This document shows, piece by piece, positions 55,789-64,000 of a stretch of DNA of 64,000 nucleotides. Each line of letters begins with the position of its first letter. The stretch's first letter is position 1. Under the pieces are notes generated by a model, which had not been told where the DNA came from, ran no database searches, and worked only from the letters and a program-made list of their open reading frames with translations. Source of the stretch: Curvibacter sp. GWA2_64_110 (lineage in GTDB: Bacteria; Pseudomonadota; Gammaproteobacteria; Burkholderiales; Burkholderiaceae_C); contig MGPC01000006.1 of the NCBI GenBank assembly GCA_001797315.1, forward strand, positions 1 to 64,000. The letters run 5' to 3'. Both the position numbers and the translations under genes were made by a program.

Positions 55789-56454
55789 TCAGCTCCAGAG
55801 GTCGAGCGGGGGGTCGTGCACCACGGCGCGCAGGATGTCGGTGCGCGAAACGAAGCCGGTGACGGCGCCGTCTTCGCTGACCACCGGCAGGCCGGGCAGA
55901 TGGGTGTCGAGCAGCACGCGGGCGACGCGGCGGATGTCGGTTTCCTCGGCCACGGCCGGCACCGGCGTCCACATGACTTCGGCCACCGGCTGGTTCAACA
56001 GGGCGCGCCAGACCAGCGAATTGGCACCCGGCAGCGGCAGCTTGTCAGGCTGCAGCAGGTCGGCACGGGTCAGCAGACCGACCAGCCAGTGGCGCGCATC
56101 GACCACCGGCGCCTGGCCCACGCCTTGCTCGGCCAGCCACTGCCAGGCCTCCAGCACCGGCATGCTGGCCGGCACGGTGATGACGCCGCGGCTCATGACA
56201 TCGGCCACCCGGCTGAGCGGATGGCGCGTCGCATGGGCCGCACTGGCCTGCGCATAGGCCGCCAGCGGACTGCGCTGGCCGGCTGGCGCCGCGCCATGGG
56301 ACGGCGCGCCGACCGGTGTCGCCGAGGGCATGATCTGCGGGTTCGACGGTTCGATGCTGCGCGTGCGCGTGACGGCACGCACGGCCGTGACTTGCCGCAA
56401 CTCCTCCATCGCGCCCCTGAAGAGCCGACCTGTCTCCCCGTAGACCGAGAACAT
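55789..56454 (-). CDS. CBS domain-pair protein
   Basis: The 221-residue protein has a disordered N-terminal third, then two CBS motifs (about 85-150: VADVMSRGVITVPASMPVLEAW; 155-221: VAEVMWTPVPAVAEETDIRRVA, ending TGFVSRTDILRAVVHDP). CBS pairs usually sense adenine nucleotides; the partner is unknown. It lies 105 bp after hemW on the same strand, and is divergent from nothing: the sulfur operon promoter follows its stop. Confidence 0.85.
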   Translation of the reverse strand: MFSVYGETGRLFRGAMEELRQVTAVRAVTRTRSIEPSNPQIMPSATPVGAPSHGAAPAGQRSPLAAYAQASAAHATRHPLSRVADVMSRGVITVPASMPVLEAWQWLAEQGVGQAPVVDARHWLVGLLTRADLLQPDKLPLPGANSLVWRALLNQPVAEVMWTPVPAVAEETDIRRVARVLLDTHLPGLPVVSEDGAVTGFVSRTDILRAVVHDPPLDLWS

Positions 56455-56559
56455 AGTGCCCCTTTGTTACGCCGCCCCAAGCGCGGCCTTCACGCTGCCG
56501 ATAGCCGCAATATACCGGCCCCGCGGCTGGCCGGCTGTCACATCGGTTGAGCGATCGCC

Positions 56560-57840
56560 TCAGGTTTCGGCCAGGAACAGGGACTGCAGGTCGCTGAGGA
56601 AATCGAAACCGCGCTCGGTGGGCATGATGCGCGCCAGGTCGCGCACGATCAAGCCTTTGCGCTCGGCTTCTTCCAGCCCGCGCTGGATGGCGGTGATGGC
56701 CAGGCCGGTGCGCTCGCTGAATTCGGCCAGCGCAAAACCCTGGCGCAGGCGCAAGGCATTGAGCATGTACTCGAAGGGCAGGTCGGCCAGGCGGATCTCT
56801 TCTTCCTGCGCCATCGGCAAACCCTGCAAGGCCTGCTCCATGTAGAGCCGCGGCTCGCGCAGGCGCACCTGGCGCACGATGCGGTGCGCGAAGCTGAGCT
56901 TGCTGTGGGCGCCGGCACCGATGCCGAGGTAGTCGCCGAACTGCCAGTAGTTGAGGTTGTGCCGGCAGTGGTGGCCGCTGCGCGCGTAGGCCGACACCTC
57001 GTAGCGCTGCAGACCGGCAAGACCCGTGCGCTCGGTGAGGATGTCGAGCATGGCGTAGGCCTCGTCGTCTTCCGGCACCTGGGGCGGGTACTTGGCGAAC
57101 CAGGTGTTGGGTTCGATGGTGAGGTGGTAGATCGACAGGTGCGGCGGTGCAAAGGCCAGCGCCTGGTCCACGTCCTGCCGCAGCTGGGCCTGGGTCTGGC
57201 CCGGCAGCGCGTACATCAGGTCGAGATTGAAGGTGTCGAAGCTGCGCGCCGCCTCTTCCAGCGCGGCAATGGCCTGGGCACGGTCGTGCACGCGGCCGAT
57301 GGCCTTGAGGTGCTCGTCGTTGAAGCTCTGCACGCCGACCGACAGGCGCGTCACGCCGGCGCTGCGGAAGGCACGGAAGCGGTCTTTCTCGAAGGTGCCG
57401 GGATTGGCTTCCAGCGTGATTTCGCAATCGGCCGACAGCTTGAGGCGCGCGCGGATGGCAGCCAGCAGGTGGTCGATCGCCTGCGGCGAAAACAGGCTGG
57501 GCGTGCCGCCACCGAGAAAGATGCTGTGCACCGTGCGGCCCCACACCAGCGGCAACGCGGATTCGAGATCGGCCACCAGCGCGTCGATGTAGCGCTGCTC
57601 CGGCATGTCGCCGGCCGATCCGGCGCCGGGCCGCCCCAAGCCGGATGCGCCCCCTTGGGGGGCCGACGCCCCAGGCGTCTTGGGGGCCAAGGAAATTTCG
57701 TGCGAGTTGAAGTCGCAATACGGGCACTTGCGGATGCACCAGGGCAGATGCACATAAAGCGAGAGCGGCGGCAGGCTGCTGAGTTGCAGCGTGCCGGGGC
57801 GCAGGTAATGCTGGATGTCGGGCTGTTGCACGACGCTCAC
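56560..57840 (-). CDS. hemW: Radical SAM heme chaperone HemW, with a repeat-derived insert
   Basis: HemW binds heme and a [4Fe-4S] cluster with SAM. CIRKCPYCDF at residues 35-44 is the CxxxCxxC motif, followed by IFLGGGTPSLFSPQAIDHLL, TLEANPGTFEKDRFRAFRSAG and the C-terminal HemN domain. Residues about 51-79 (LAPKTPGASAPQGGASGLGR and on) are absent from homologues and match a GC-rich repeat (57626-57700). The insert falls between NSHE and RYIDALVADLE, just after the cluster motif; frame is kept. GTG start at 57840 overlaps the rdgB stop (GTGA). Confidence 0.92.
   Translation of the reverse strand: MSVVQQPDIQHYLRPGTLQLSSLPPLSLYVHLPWCIRKCPYCDFNSHEISLAPKTPGASAPQGGASGLGRPGAGSAGDMPEQRYIDALVADLESALPLVWGRTVHSIFLGGGTPSLFSPQAIDHLLAAIRARLKLSADCEITLEANPGTFEKDRFRAFRSAGVTRLSVGVQSFNDEHLKAIGRVHDRAQAIAALEEAARSFDTFNLDLMYALPGQTQAQLRQDVDQALAFAPPHLSIYHLTIEPNTWFAKYPPQVPEDDEAYAMLDILTERTGLAGLQRYEVSAYARSGHHCRHNLNYWQFGDYLGIGAGAHSKLSFAHRIVRQVRLREPRLYMEQALQGLPMAQEEEIRLADLPFEYMLNALRLRQGFALAEFSERTGLAITAIQRGLEEAERKGLIVRDLARIMPTERGFDFLSDLQSLFLAET
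57615..57700. repeat. Interspersed GC-rich repeat inside hemW
   Basis: gccgggccgccccaagccgg, then cccccttggggggcc and gccccaggcgtcttgggggc, has the same core as the intergenic copy at 7611 and the form of a palindromic element. It is in frame with hemW. Confidence 0.6.
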
Positions 57841-58436
57841 AACCAGTTGGCGCGAATCAGCTCGACCATGGCTTTGGCAGCGCGGCCGCGGTGGCTGTTG
57901 GCGTTTTTCACCTCGATCGGCAACTGCGCGAAGGTCTGGCCGAATTCGGGGATGAACATCACCGGGTCGAAACCGAAACCGTTGGTGCCCATCCGCTCAC
58001 GTGCGATCTCGCCCACCACGCGGCCCACGGCGATCAGCGGCTCCGGGTCGTCGGCCGAGCGCAGCGCCACCAGGGTGCTGACCATGGCGGCGCGGCGGTT
58101 GTCGACAGTCTGCATCTGCTCCAGCAGGGCGCGCACATTGTTGTCGTCGCTCTTGGGGTAGCCGAACTGGGTGGCGTAGAACGCCGTGTCCACGCCTGGC
58201 AAGCCGCCGAAGGCGTCGACGCACAGGCCGGCGTCGTCGGCCAGCGCCGGCAGGCCGCTCAGGCGGGCCGCATGGCGCGCCTTGGCCAGCGCGTTCTCGA
58301 CGAAGGTGCGGTGCGGCTCCTCGGCCTCGGGGATGCCCAGATCGCCCTGGCGCACCAGTTCCAGCCCGAGCGGGGCGAGCATGTCCTGCAGCTCGCGCAG
58401 CTTGCCCTGGTTATTCGAGGCCAATACGATTTTCAT
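57837..58436 (-). CDS. rdgB: Non-canonical purine NTP pyrophosphatase (XTP/dITP), RdgB/HAM1
   Basis: The 199-residue enzyme removes dITP and XTP. MKIVLASNNQGKLRELQDML, LADDAGLCVDAFGGLPGVDTAFYA and TNGFGFDPVMFIPE are diagnostic. Start 58436 is the ATG at which family similarity begins; two further in-frame ATGs lie directly before. It overlaps hemW by four bases and follows rph after a repeat-bearing gap. Confidence 0.95.
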   Translation of the reverse strand: MKIVLASNNQGKLRELQDMLAPLGLELVRQGDLGIPEAEEPHRTFVENALAKARHAARLSGLPALADDAGLCVDAFGGLPGVDTAFYATQFGYPKSDDNNVRALLEQMQTVDNRRAAMVSTLVALRSADDPEPLIAVGRVVGEIARERMGTNGFGFDPVMFIPEFGQTFAQLPIEVKNANSHRGRAAKAMVELIRANWL

Positions 58437-58473
58437 CATCAAATCAGGCTCTAGGCCACATGAATATTACGCT

Positions 58474-58494
58474 GACAGCTATTATTTTGATAGC
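58474..58494. repeat. Interspersed AT-rich repeat, copy 5 (3' end of rph)
   Basis: gacagctattattttgatag and one further c form a near-perfect palindrome (GCTAT-tat-tttGATAGC). It encodes the last four residues and the stop of RNase PH (SLSK). Confidence 0.6.
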
Positions 58495-59210
58495 GATCCG
58501 GTTTGCAGGCGCACCAGCTCGCGGATGCCCTGGTCGGCCAGCTCAAGCAAATCGTCCATTTCCTGGCGGCTGAAGGCGGCGCCTTCGGCCGTGCCCTGCA
58601 CTTCGATGAAGTGGCCGGCGCCGGTCATGACGACGTTCATGTCGGTGTCGCAGGCTGAGTCTTCGGTGTACTCCAGGTCGAGCAGCGGCGTGCCCTGCAC
58701 GACGCCCACCGACACCGCGGCCACGTGGCCGGTGATGGGCGACTCGGCCAGCTTGCCGGCGGCCAGCAGGGTGTTGACGGCGTCCTGCGCCGCCACGAAG
58801 GCGCCGGTGATGGCGGCGGTGCGTGTGCCGCCGTCGGCCTGAATCACGTCGCAGTCCAGCGTGATGGTGCGCTCGCCCAGCTTGGCCAGGTCGAAGACGG
58901 CGCGCATGGAGCGGCCGATCAGGCGCTGGATCTCCTGCGTGCGGCCGCTCTGCTTGCCGCGCGCGGCCTCGCGGTCGCTGCGGGTGTGGGTGGCACGCGG
59001 CAGCATGCCGTACTCGGCCGTGACCCAGCCCTCGCCGCTGCCGCGCTTGTGCGGCGGCACCCGGTCCTCGACCGAGGCGGTGCACAGCACGCGCGTGTTG
59101 CCGAACTCGATCAGCACCGAGCCTTCGGCGTGGATGGTGTAGCCGCGCGTGATGCGCACCGGGCGCAACTGGTTGGCGGCACGCGCGCCGCTGCGGATGA
59201 ATTCGCTCAT
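58482..59210 (-). CDS. rph: Ribonuclease PH
   Basis: The 242-residue phosphorolytic exoribonuclease trims tRNA 3' ends. Landmarks are [41 protein letters not shown] and [20 protein letters not shown]. Length is usual. The last residues come from the AT-rich repeat at 58474, so the C-terminus is strain-specific. It follows the phosphatase gene by 36 bp. Confidence 0.96.
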   Translation of the reverse strand: MSEFIRSGARAANQLRPVRITRGYTIHAEGSVLIEFGNTRVLCTASVEDRVPPHKRGSGEGWVTAEYGMLPRATHTRSDREAARGKQSGRTQEIQRLIGRSMRAVFDLAKLGERTITLDCDVIQADGGTRTAAITGAFVAAQDAVNTLLAAGKLAESPITGHVAAVSVGVVQGTPLLDLEYTEDSACDTDMNVVMTGAGHFIEVQGTAEGAAFSRQEMDDLLELADQGIRELVRLQTGSLSK

Positions 59211-59246
59211 GGTTCTTTCAGTTCAGAAAATTCTCGGTCGACGGCC

Positions 59247-60161
59247 TCAGCTGCGGCGGGCGGCGGTGCGGCGGATGGCTTCGTTGATTTCGGCGATCGA
59301 GCGTTCGATCGCTTCGTCATCCAGGTCTTCGCCCGGGCCATCGAGCAGGCTGGCCTGCACCGTGGAGGCGAACACGCCTTCGTTGATGCTGTCGGTGGTC
59401 ACGCCGCCGCGGGTGGCCTCGAAGGCGTCCGGCGTTTCCCACTCGAGCGCGATCACGGTGACGTTGTCGCTGCTGCCGCCGGCCTTGACCAGCGCCTTTT
59501 CCACTAGGTCCGGCACCGCATGCGACACCGGTTTGAGGCCTAGGTCGTAGACGATCTCGACGTCGCTCAGGCTGCCCCACAAGCCATCGGAGCACAGCAG
59601 GATCTTGTCGCCCTGCTGCAGGCTGACCGGCCCGGTGATGTCGAACACCGGGTTGACCGGCGACCCCAGGCAGGTGAACAGGATGTTGCGGTTGACCGGT
59701 TCGCCGGCCTTGGTGAGAGGCACCTCGTCCCGGCGCTGCTCCAGGTAGGAGTGGTCGCGCGTGCGCGCCAGCATCTCGCCGTCGCGCACCATGTACAGGC
59801 GCGAGTCGCCGCAGTGGACCCAGGTCACGCTGCTGTCCTGGATCAGGGCCGCCACCACCGTGGTGCGCGGGGAGTCGAGCATGCCCTTCTCAGTGGCATA
59901 ACGCAGGATCTGGCGGTGCGCCGCCATCACCGCCGAGGCCAGGAAGGCGCGCGGGTCGGCAATTTCGGGCCGGGCTTCCTTCTGGAACATGGCGGCAATG
60001 ACCTGCAGCGTCATCTGGGCCGCAATCTCGCCTTCGGGGTGGCCGCCCATGCCGTCGGCCAGCAGGAAAAGACCGGTATTGCGCGTGTAGCAATAACCCA
60101 TGCGGTCTTCGTTCGTCTCGCGGCCGCCTTTGCGGCTGATCTGGTAAACCGAAAATCTCAT
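59247..60161 (-). CDS. PP2C-type protein serine/threonine phosphatase
   Basis: The 304-residue PPM phosphatase has NEDRMGYC, LLADGMGGHPEGEIAA (metal-binding DG), VHCGDSRLYM, and LLCSDGLWGSLSD, then SSDNVTVIALEW, in order. It removes phosphates from Ser/Thr. Its start overlaps the kinase stop by four bases (ATGA), so the pair is translationally coupled. Confidence 0.92.
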   Translation of the reverse strand: MRFSVYQISRKGGRETNEDRMGYCYTRNTGLFLLADGMGGHPEGEIAAQMTLQVIAAMFQKEARPEIADPRAFLASAVMAAHRQILRYATEKGMLDSPRTTVVAALIQDSSVTWVHCGDSRLYMVRDGEMLARTRDHSYLEQRRDEVPLTKAGEPVNRNILFTCLGSPVNPVFDITGPVSLQQGDKILLCSDGLWGSLSDVEIVYDLGLKPVSHAVPDLVEKALVKAGGSSDNVTVIALEWETPDAFEATRGGVTTDSINEGVFASTVQASLLDGPGEDLDDEAIERSIAEINEAIRRTAARRS

Positions 60162-61165
60162 CGTTGTTTTGCACCCAGTCCTGGCATGCCTTTGACGCTT
60201 TTCTTGGTGTCGGCCACCATGGTGTCGAACTGCAGCCGCACCTTCTCACCCACGGTGAGCTTGGTGTAGTGGCGCTCGCTTTCGCGGCTGAGCTCCTTCT
60301 GCAGGGCAAACACCGACTGCGGCCGGGACAGCGGATCGAGTGCCATGCACCATTCCACCACTTCGATCAGGTTGTCCGAATAGATGCCGCGCAACCGGGA
60401 AAGCGCAATCGCGATGCGGTCCTTCTCCAGCCGCTGCGGCGCTTCGTTGGGCGGATAACCCTGCATGCAGGCATAGATGCAGGCGCCGATGGCGTAGATG
60501 TCGGTCCACGGCCCCATGGCCGCATCGCGCCGGTACATTTCGGGCGCGGCAAAACCGGGGGTGTACATGGGCCGGATGAAGTTGCCTTCCTTGCTCAGCA
60601 CCTCGCGCGCGGCACCGAAATCGATCAGCACCGAGCGGTTGTCATCGGTGATGAAGATGTTGGCCGGCTTGATGTCCAGGTGCAGCATCTTGTGCTGGTG
60701 CACGATGCGCAGGCCACGCAGGATCTCGTCGAACAGCGAGCGGATGGTCGATTCGCGAAACACCTTCTGCTGCTTGAGGTCGCGCGCGGTGATGATGAAT
60801 TCCTGCAGCGAAGCGCCTTCCAGGAAGTTCATCACCATGTAGACGGTTTCGTTCTCGCGGAAGAAGTTGAGCACGCTCACCACCGAGGGGTGAGAGATCT
60901 GCGCCAGCGCGCGCCCCTCCTCGAAGAAGCTCTTGAGGCCCAGGCGGTACAGCGAGAGTTTTTCCGGCGGCACCTCGGGCAGCAGCTTGCCGGGCGCCCG
61001 TGATACCAGCGAGGCGGGCAGGTATTCCTTGATGGCGACCTGCAGGCCTTCCGGATCCAGTGCCAGGTAGACCACGCCAAACCCGCCGGCTGCCAGCTTG
61101 CGCAGGATGCGGTAACCGCCAAGAACGGTTTCCGGTGGCAAGGGGGCGGGTTTGAGCTTTGACAT
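60158..61165 (-). CDS. Serine/threonine protein kinase, non-RD type
   Basis: The 335-residue soluble kinase has a Gly loop AAGGFGVVYLAL, the ATP-binding lysine in VAIKEYLP, the catalytic HLDIKPANIFI (Leu instead of Arg, so non-RD), IDFGAAR and the APE-like APEMYRR. No transmembrane segment or sensor domain is seen. It opens the row kinase-phosphatase-rph-rdgB-hemW and is divergent from yicC; substrates are unknown. Confidence 0.9.
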   Translation of the reverse strand: MSKLKPAPLPPETVLGGYRILRKLAAGGFGVVYLALDPEGLQVAIKEYLPASLVSRAPGKLLPEVPPEKLSLYRLGLKSFFEEGRALAQISHPSVVSVLNFFRENETVYMVMNFLEGASLQEFIITARDLKQQKVFRESTIRSLFDEILRGLRIVHQHKMLHLDIKPANIFITDDNRSVLIDFGAAREVLSKEGNFIRPMYTPGFAAPEMYRRDAAMGPWTDIYAIGACIYACMQGYPPNEAPQRLEKDRIAIALSRLRGIYSDNLIEVVEWCMALDPLSRPQSVFALQKELSRESERHYTKLTVGEKVRLQFDTMVADTKKSVKGMPGLGAKQR

Positions 61166-61243
61166 AATTCAGAGTGGTGAGCACTCGATGATCGGGCGCA
61201 ACCCGGTTATTCTTGGGCACATTCCACAGATTAAGACATCGCA

Positions 61244-62161
61244 ATGCCAGTTTACAGCATGACTGGCTATGCCAGTGCCCAGCACGGCGCAGCCACCCCC
61301 CCCACCGAAGCCGAGTCGCGCAGCGCGGCGAGCAGCCAGTTGGGCATCGAAATCCGCTCGGTCAACAGCCGCTTTCTGGACCTGACTTTCCGCCTGTCCG
61401 AGGAGTTGCGGCCGTTCGAGCCGGCGCTGCGCGAACTGCTGACCGGCAAGCTCAAGCGCGGCAAGGTGGAAGTGCGCGCCTTTATCGAAAGCGGTTCGGC
61501 GACCGCCGTCAGCGAACCCTCGCCCCGGCTGATGCAGCGGCTCAACACCGTGCAGGACAGCATCAAGGCCTGGCTGCCGCAGGCCCAGCCCCTGAGCATG
61601 GCCGACATCCTGCGGCTGGCGGCCAGCGAGCAGACCGGCACACGCGACTGGAGCGAGGACGTCGTGCCGCTGGCCGAGCAGGCCCTCAAGGCGCTGCTGG
61701 CCGCACGCCAGCGCGAAGGCGAACGGCTGGCGAGCATGCTGCTGGAGCGCATTGCCCAGCTGCGCACCCTGGCGCAGCAAGCCGGGCCGCTGGTGCCGCA
61801 GCTGGTGGAGCAGCAGCGCCAGCGTTTCCTGGAGCGCTGGAAGGAAGCCATGGCGCTGACCGATGGCAGCACGTTGCCCGAAGCGGCGCAGGACCGGGCG
61901 CTGACCGAAGCCACGGCGTTTGCCATCCGCATCGACGTGGCGGAGGAAATCACGCGTCTGGACTCGCACCTGACCGAACTGGAACGCCTGATCAAAAAAG
62001 GCGGCGAGATCGGCAAGCGGCTCGACTTCCTGATCCAGGAGCTGCACCGCGAGGCCAACACCCTGGGCTCCAAATCCGCCGCGCTGGAACTGACCCACAT
62101 CTCGGTCGACATGAAGGTGCTGATCGAGCAGATGCGCGAGCAGGTGCAGAACATAGAATAA
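61244..62161 (+). CDS. yicC: YicC family endoribonuclease
   Basis: The 305-residue protein begins [13 protein letters not shown] and contains [32 protein letters not shown] and the C-terminal [20 protein letters not shown], followed by [18 protein letters not shown], matching YicC (E. coli), now reported to be an RNase. About 20 extra residues ([17 protein letters not shown]) near the start are not seen in E. coli. gmk follows 26 bp later, a common pairing. Confidence 0.92.
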   Translation: MPVYSMTGYASAQHGAATPPTEAESRSAASSQLGIEIRSVNSRFLDLTFRLSEELRPFEPALRELLTGKLKRGKVEVRAFIESGSATAVSEPSPRLMQRLNTVQDSIKAWLPQAQPLSMADILRLAASEQTGTRDWSEDVVPLAEQALKALLAARQREGERLASMLLERIAQLRTLAQQAGPLVPQLVEQQRQRFLERWKEAMALTDGSTLPEAAQDRALTEATAFAIRIDVAEEITRLDSHLTELERLIKKGGEIGKRLDFLIQELHREANTLGSKSAALELTHISVDMKVLIEQMREQVQNIE

Positions 62162-62187
62162 GACGATCTCCTGCAGCCGCCTACCCC

Positions 62188-62811
62188 ATGGACCATCATC
62201 CCGGAAACCTGTTTGTCATCGCCGCGCCCAGTGGGGCCGGCAAGTCCAGCCTGGTCAAGGCCCTGCTGGAGCGCGACCCGCTGCTCGAACTTTCGGTCTC
62301 GCACACCACGCGCTCGCCGCGCGGGCAGGAGCAGAACGGCCGCGAGTATTTCTTCATCTCGCCCGCCGCCTTCGACGCCATGGTGCTGGCCAACGCCTTC
62401 GTCGAATGGGCGCACGTGCACAACCACCGCTACGGCACCTCGCGCCAGGCGATCGAGGACAAGATCCTCGCGGGCAATGACATCGTGCTGGAAATCGACT
62501 TCCAGGGTGCGGTGCAGATCCAGAAGCAGTTCCCCAATGCGGTCACCATCTTCATCCTGCCGCCGAGCTGGGACGAGCTGCGCGCCCGGCTGGAGAAGCG
62601 GGGCGAGGATTCGCCGGAGGTGATCGCGCTGCGGCTGAAGAATGCCGCCACCGAGATGGCACAGGCCGAAAAGTTCGATTTCGTTATAATCAATGAATTG
62701 TTCGATCGCGCGCTTGCCGACATCCAGTCGGTGGTGCACGCCCAGCGGCTCAAGTACCCCACCCAGCGCCGCGTCCGTGCAGAAACGTTCCAGGCGCTGC
62801 ATCTGCCTTAA
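62188..62811 (+). CDS. gmk: Guanylate kinase
   Basis: The 207-residue kinase converts GMP to GDP. Its P-loop is [11 protein letters not shown], with [34 protein letters not shown] and [15 protein letters not shown] also visible. Start ATG 62188 is by similarity. rpoZ follows in 34 bp. Confidence 0.96.
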   Translation: MDHHPGNLFVIAAPSGAGKSSLVKALLERDPLLELSVSHTTRSPRGQEQNGREYFFISPAAFDAMVLANAFVEWAHVHNHRYGTSRQAIEDKILAGNDIVLEIDFQGAVQIQKQFPNAVTIFILPPSWDELRARLEKRGEDSPEVIALRLKNAATEMAQAEKFDFVIINELFDRALADIQSVVHAQRLKYPTQRRVRAETFQALHLP

Positions 62812-62845
62812 CTGCCGACTTCTCAAGCTTTCCGGAGAAACTCTC

Positions 62846-63049
62846 ATGGCCCGTATTACCGTCGAAGACTGCCTGCTGCAGATCCCCAACCGCTTCCAGC
62901 TGGTGCTGGCCGCGACCTACCGTGCGCGCATGCTGAGCCAGGGCCACACGCCCAAGATCGAGAGCAAGAACAAGCCCGGCGTCACCGCGCTGCGCGAGAT
63001 CGCTGCCGGCAAGGTCGGCATCGAAATGCTCAAGAAAGTGCCGACCTGA
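62846..63049 (+). CDS. rpoZ: RNA polymerase omega subunit
   Basis: The 67-residue subunit assists RNA polymerase assembly and binds ppGpp. [20 protein letters not shown] and [20 protein letters not shown] match the family; length is short but usual for betaproteobacteria. GGAGAAA lies upstream. Position before a spoT/relA-type gene is conserved. Confidence 0.96.
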   Translation: MARITVEDCLLQIPNRFQLVLAATYRARMLSQGHTPKIESKNKPGVTALREIAAGKVGIEMLKKVPT

Positions 63050-63068
63050 ACACACGGTTCGCCAGTTG

Positions 63069-63098
63069 AAAAAGCACCGCTGCGCGGTGCTTTTTTTA
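63069..63098 (+). terminator. Terminator after rpoZ
   Basis: AAAAGCACCGC-t-GCGCGGTGCTTTTTTT holds a GCACCGC/GCGGTGC stem with a T7 run. Confidence 0.8.
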
Positions 63099-63138
63099 TG
63101 CACCGGCGAAGACAGCAGCCACAAGCTATATTTAAGGG

Positions 63139-64000
63139 GTGAGTAGCCTGCTCAAATCCACCACCGCCACGCCTGCGCGCCTGCCCGCAGGTGCGCCAAT
63201 GGCTGCGTCCAACCCGGCCGCAGCCAATGCCGCGGCGGCCAGCTTTGCCGGGCTCACCGCCAAACTCGACTACCTCTCGCCCTCCGACCTGGAACAGGTA
63301 CGCCAGGCCTACCGCTTCGCCGACGAGGCCCATCTGGGCCAGCTGCGCAACAGCGGTGAACCCTACATCACCCACCCGATCGCGGTGGCGGCGCAATGCG
63401 CCGAGTGGAAACTCGATGCCCAGGCCTTGATGGCCGCCCTGCTGCACGATGCGCTGGAAGACTGCGGCGTCACCAAGATCGAACTGATCGAGCGCTTCGG
63501 CTCGCCCGTGGCCGAACTGGTGGACGGACTCACCAAACTCGACAAGCTGCAGTTCAACACGCGCGAGGAAAGCCAGGCCGAATCCTTCCGCAAGATGCTG
63601 CTGGCCATGGCGCGCGATGTGCGCGTCATCCTCATCAAGCTGGCCGACCGCACCCACAACATGCGCACGCTGTCCGACGTGCCGCGCGAGAAGTGGGCCC
63701 GCATCTCGTCCGAAACGCTGGAAATCTACGCCCCCATCGCCTACCGCCTGGGCCTGAACCAGACCTACCGCGAGCTGCAGGACCTGGCCTTCCGCCACCT
63801 GCAGCCCTGGCGCTACGCCATCCTGGCCAAGGCAGTTGCCAAGTCGCGCGGCCGTCGGCGCGACCTGGTCCAGAAAGTGCAAAAGGAGGTGGAAACCGCC
63901 TTTGCCGCCACCAGCATGCCGGTGCGCATTGCCGGACGGGAGAAAACGCTCTACTCCATCTACCGCAAGATGGACCAGAAACACCTGAGCTTTGCCCAGA
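63139..64000 (+). CDS. spoT: SpoT/Rel-type (p)ppGpp synthetase/hydrolase, N-terminal part (partial)
   Basis: The frame runs from GTG 63139 (AAGG just upstream) off the right edge, giving 287 residues. The hydrolase domain is intact: GEPYITHPIAVAAQ, LLHDALEDCG with the catalytic HD and ED, and LIKLADRTHNMRTL. These motifs favour a hydrolase-competent SpoT over RelA. A low-complexity Ala/Pro stretch opens the protein. The synthetase domain lies mostly outside the window (it begins near KTLYSIYRKM). Confidence 0.93.
   Translation, partial: MSSLLKSTTATPARLPAGAPMAASNPAAANAAAASFAGLTAKLDYLSPSDLEQVRQAYRFADEAHLGQLRNSGEPYITHPIAVAAQCAEWKLDAQALMAALLHDALEDCGVTKIELIERFGSPVAELVDGLTKLDKLQFNTREESQAESFRKMLLAMARDVRVILIKLADRTHNMRTLSDVPREKWARISSETLEIYAPIAYRLGLNQTYRELQDLAFRHLQPWRYAILAKAVAKSRGRRRDLVQKVQKEVETAFAATSMPVRIAGREKTLYSIYRKMDQKHLSFAQ

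Overview
The window reads as chromosomal DNA of a betaproteobacterium, most likely a member of the Comamonadaceae (Burkholderiales). The evidence is the high GC content, the protein sequences, the gene neighbourhoods (yicC / kinase-phosphatase / rph-rdgB-hemW; gmk-rpoZ-spoT) and several short interspersed repeats of a kind I remember from that family (a recollection, not a search). Genes are densely packed on both strands and no stretch without a gene exceeds about 280 bp. The argininosuccinate synthase gene is cut by the left edge and the spoT/relA-type gene by the right edge.

Layout. 1-8.8 kb: argG end, a PD-(D/E)XK/DUF5655-type protein, murB, a YajQ-type protein, a retropepsin-like protease, a degenerate HD-GYP-like protein, plsY, a YbaK deacylase, a class-I-like PPK2, a YitT membrane protein and an aldo/keto reductase. 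8.9-18.4 kb: CYTH-CHAD protein, acyl-CoA synthetase facing an alpha/beta hydrolase, prfB with its programmed +1 frameshift, pepN, fbp and tRNA-Thr(CGU). 18.4-31.5 kb: ahpF, ahpC, chrA, a YdcF protein, two diguanylate cyclases flanking a CorC/HlyC-type protein, apaH, rhlE, an ornithine-cyclodeaminase-family reductase and dcd. 31.5-40.2 kb: a catabolic cluster made of a LysR regulator divergent from a two-subunit indolepyruvate/arylpyruvate oxidoreductase, a TRAP transporter and a thioesterase. 40.2-47.9 kb: Crp/Fnr regulator, glycerate 2-kinase, a lipoprotein and the LysR-gcl-hyi-glxR glyoxylate pathway. 47.9-50.9 kb: a pseudo-receiver/TPR protein, tRNA-Ser(UGA) and a small accessory patch of lower GC. 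51.0-55.7 kb: a six-gene sulfane-sulfur operon. 55.8-64 kb: CBS protein, hemW, rdgB, rph, PP2C phosphatase, Ser/Thr kinase, yicC, gmk, rpoZ and the start of a spoT/relA gene.

How the genes work together. Gcl, Hyi, GlxR and the glycerate kinase form a complete route from glyoxylate to 2-phosphoglycerate. The oxidoreductase, TRAP and thioesterase genes look like uptake of a 2-oxo (aryl) acid, its conversion to an acyl-CoA and release of the free acid. The sulfur operon joins a persulfide-sensing-type ArsR-rhodanese regulator with a DsrE protein, a persulfide dioxygenase, a TsuA-like YeeE/YedE channel, an MFS carrier and a periplasmic rhodanese. Second-messenger genes are plentiful: two GGDEF proteins with intact active and inhibitory sites, a YajQ-type protein, a dead HD-GYP-like protein, ApaH and SpoT. 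PPK2 and the CYTH-CHAD protein suggest polyphosphate metabolism.

The most unusual signals are the sulfur operon, repeats lying inside coding sequences (acyl-CoA synthetase, hemW, apaH, oxidoreductase beta subunit, 3' end of rph), signalling domains that have lost their catalytic or phospho-acceptor residues, and the accessory patch whose gene ends inside tRNA-Ser.
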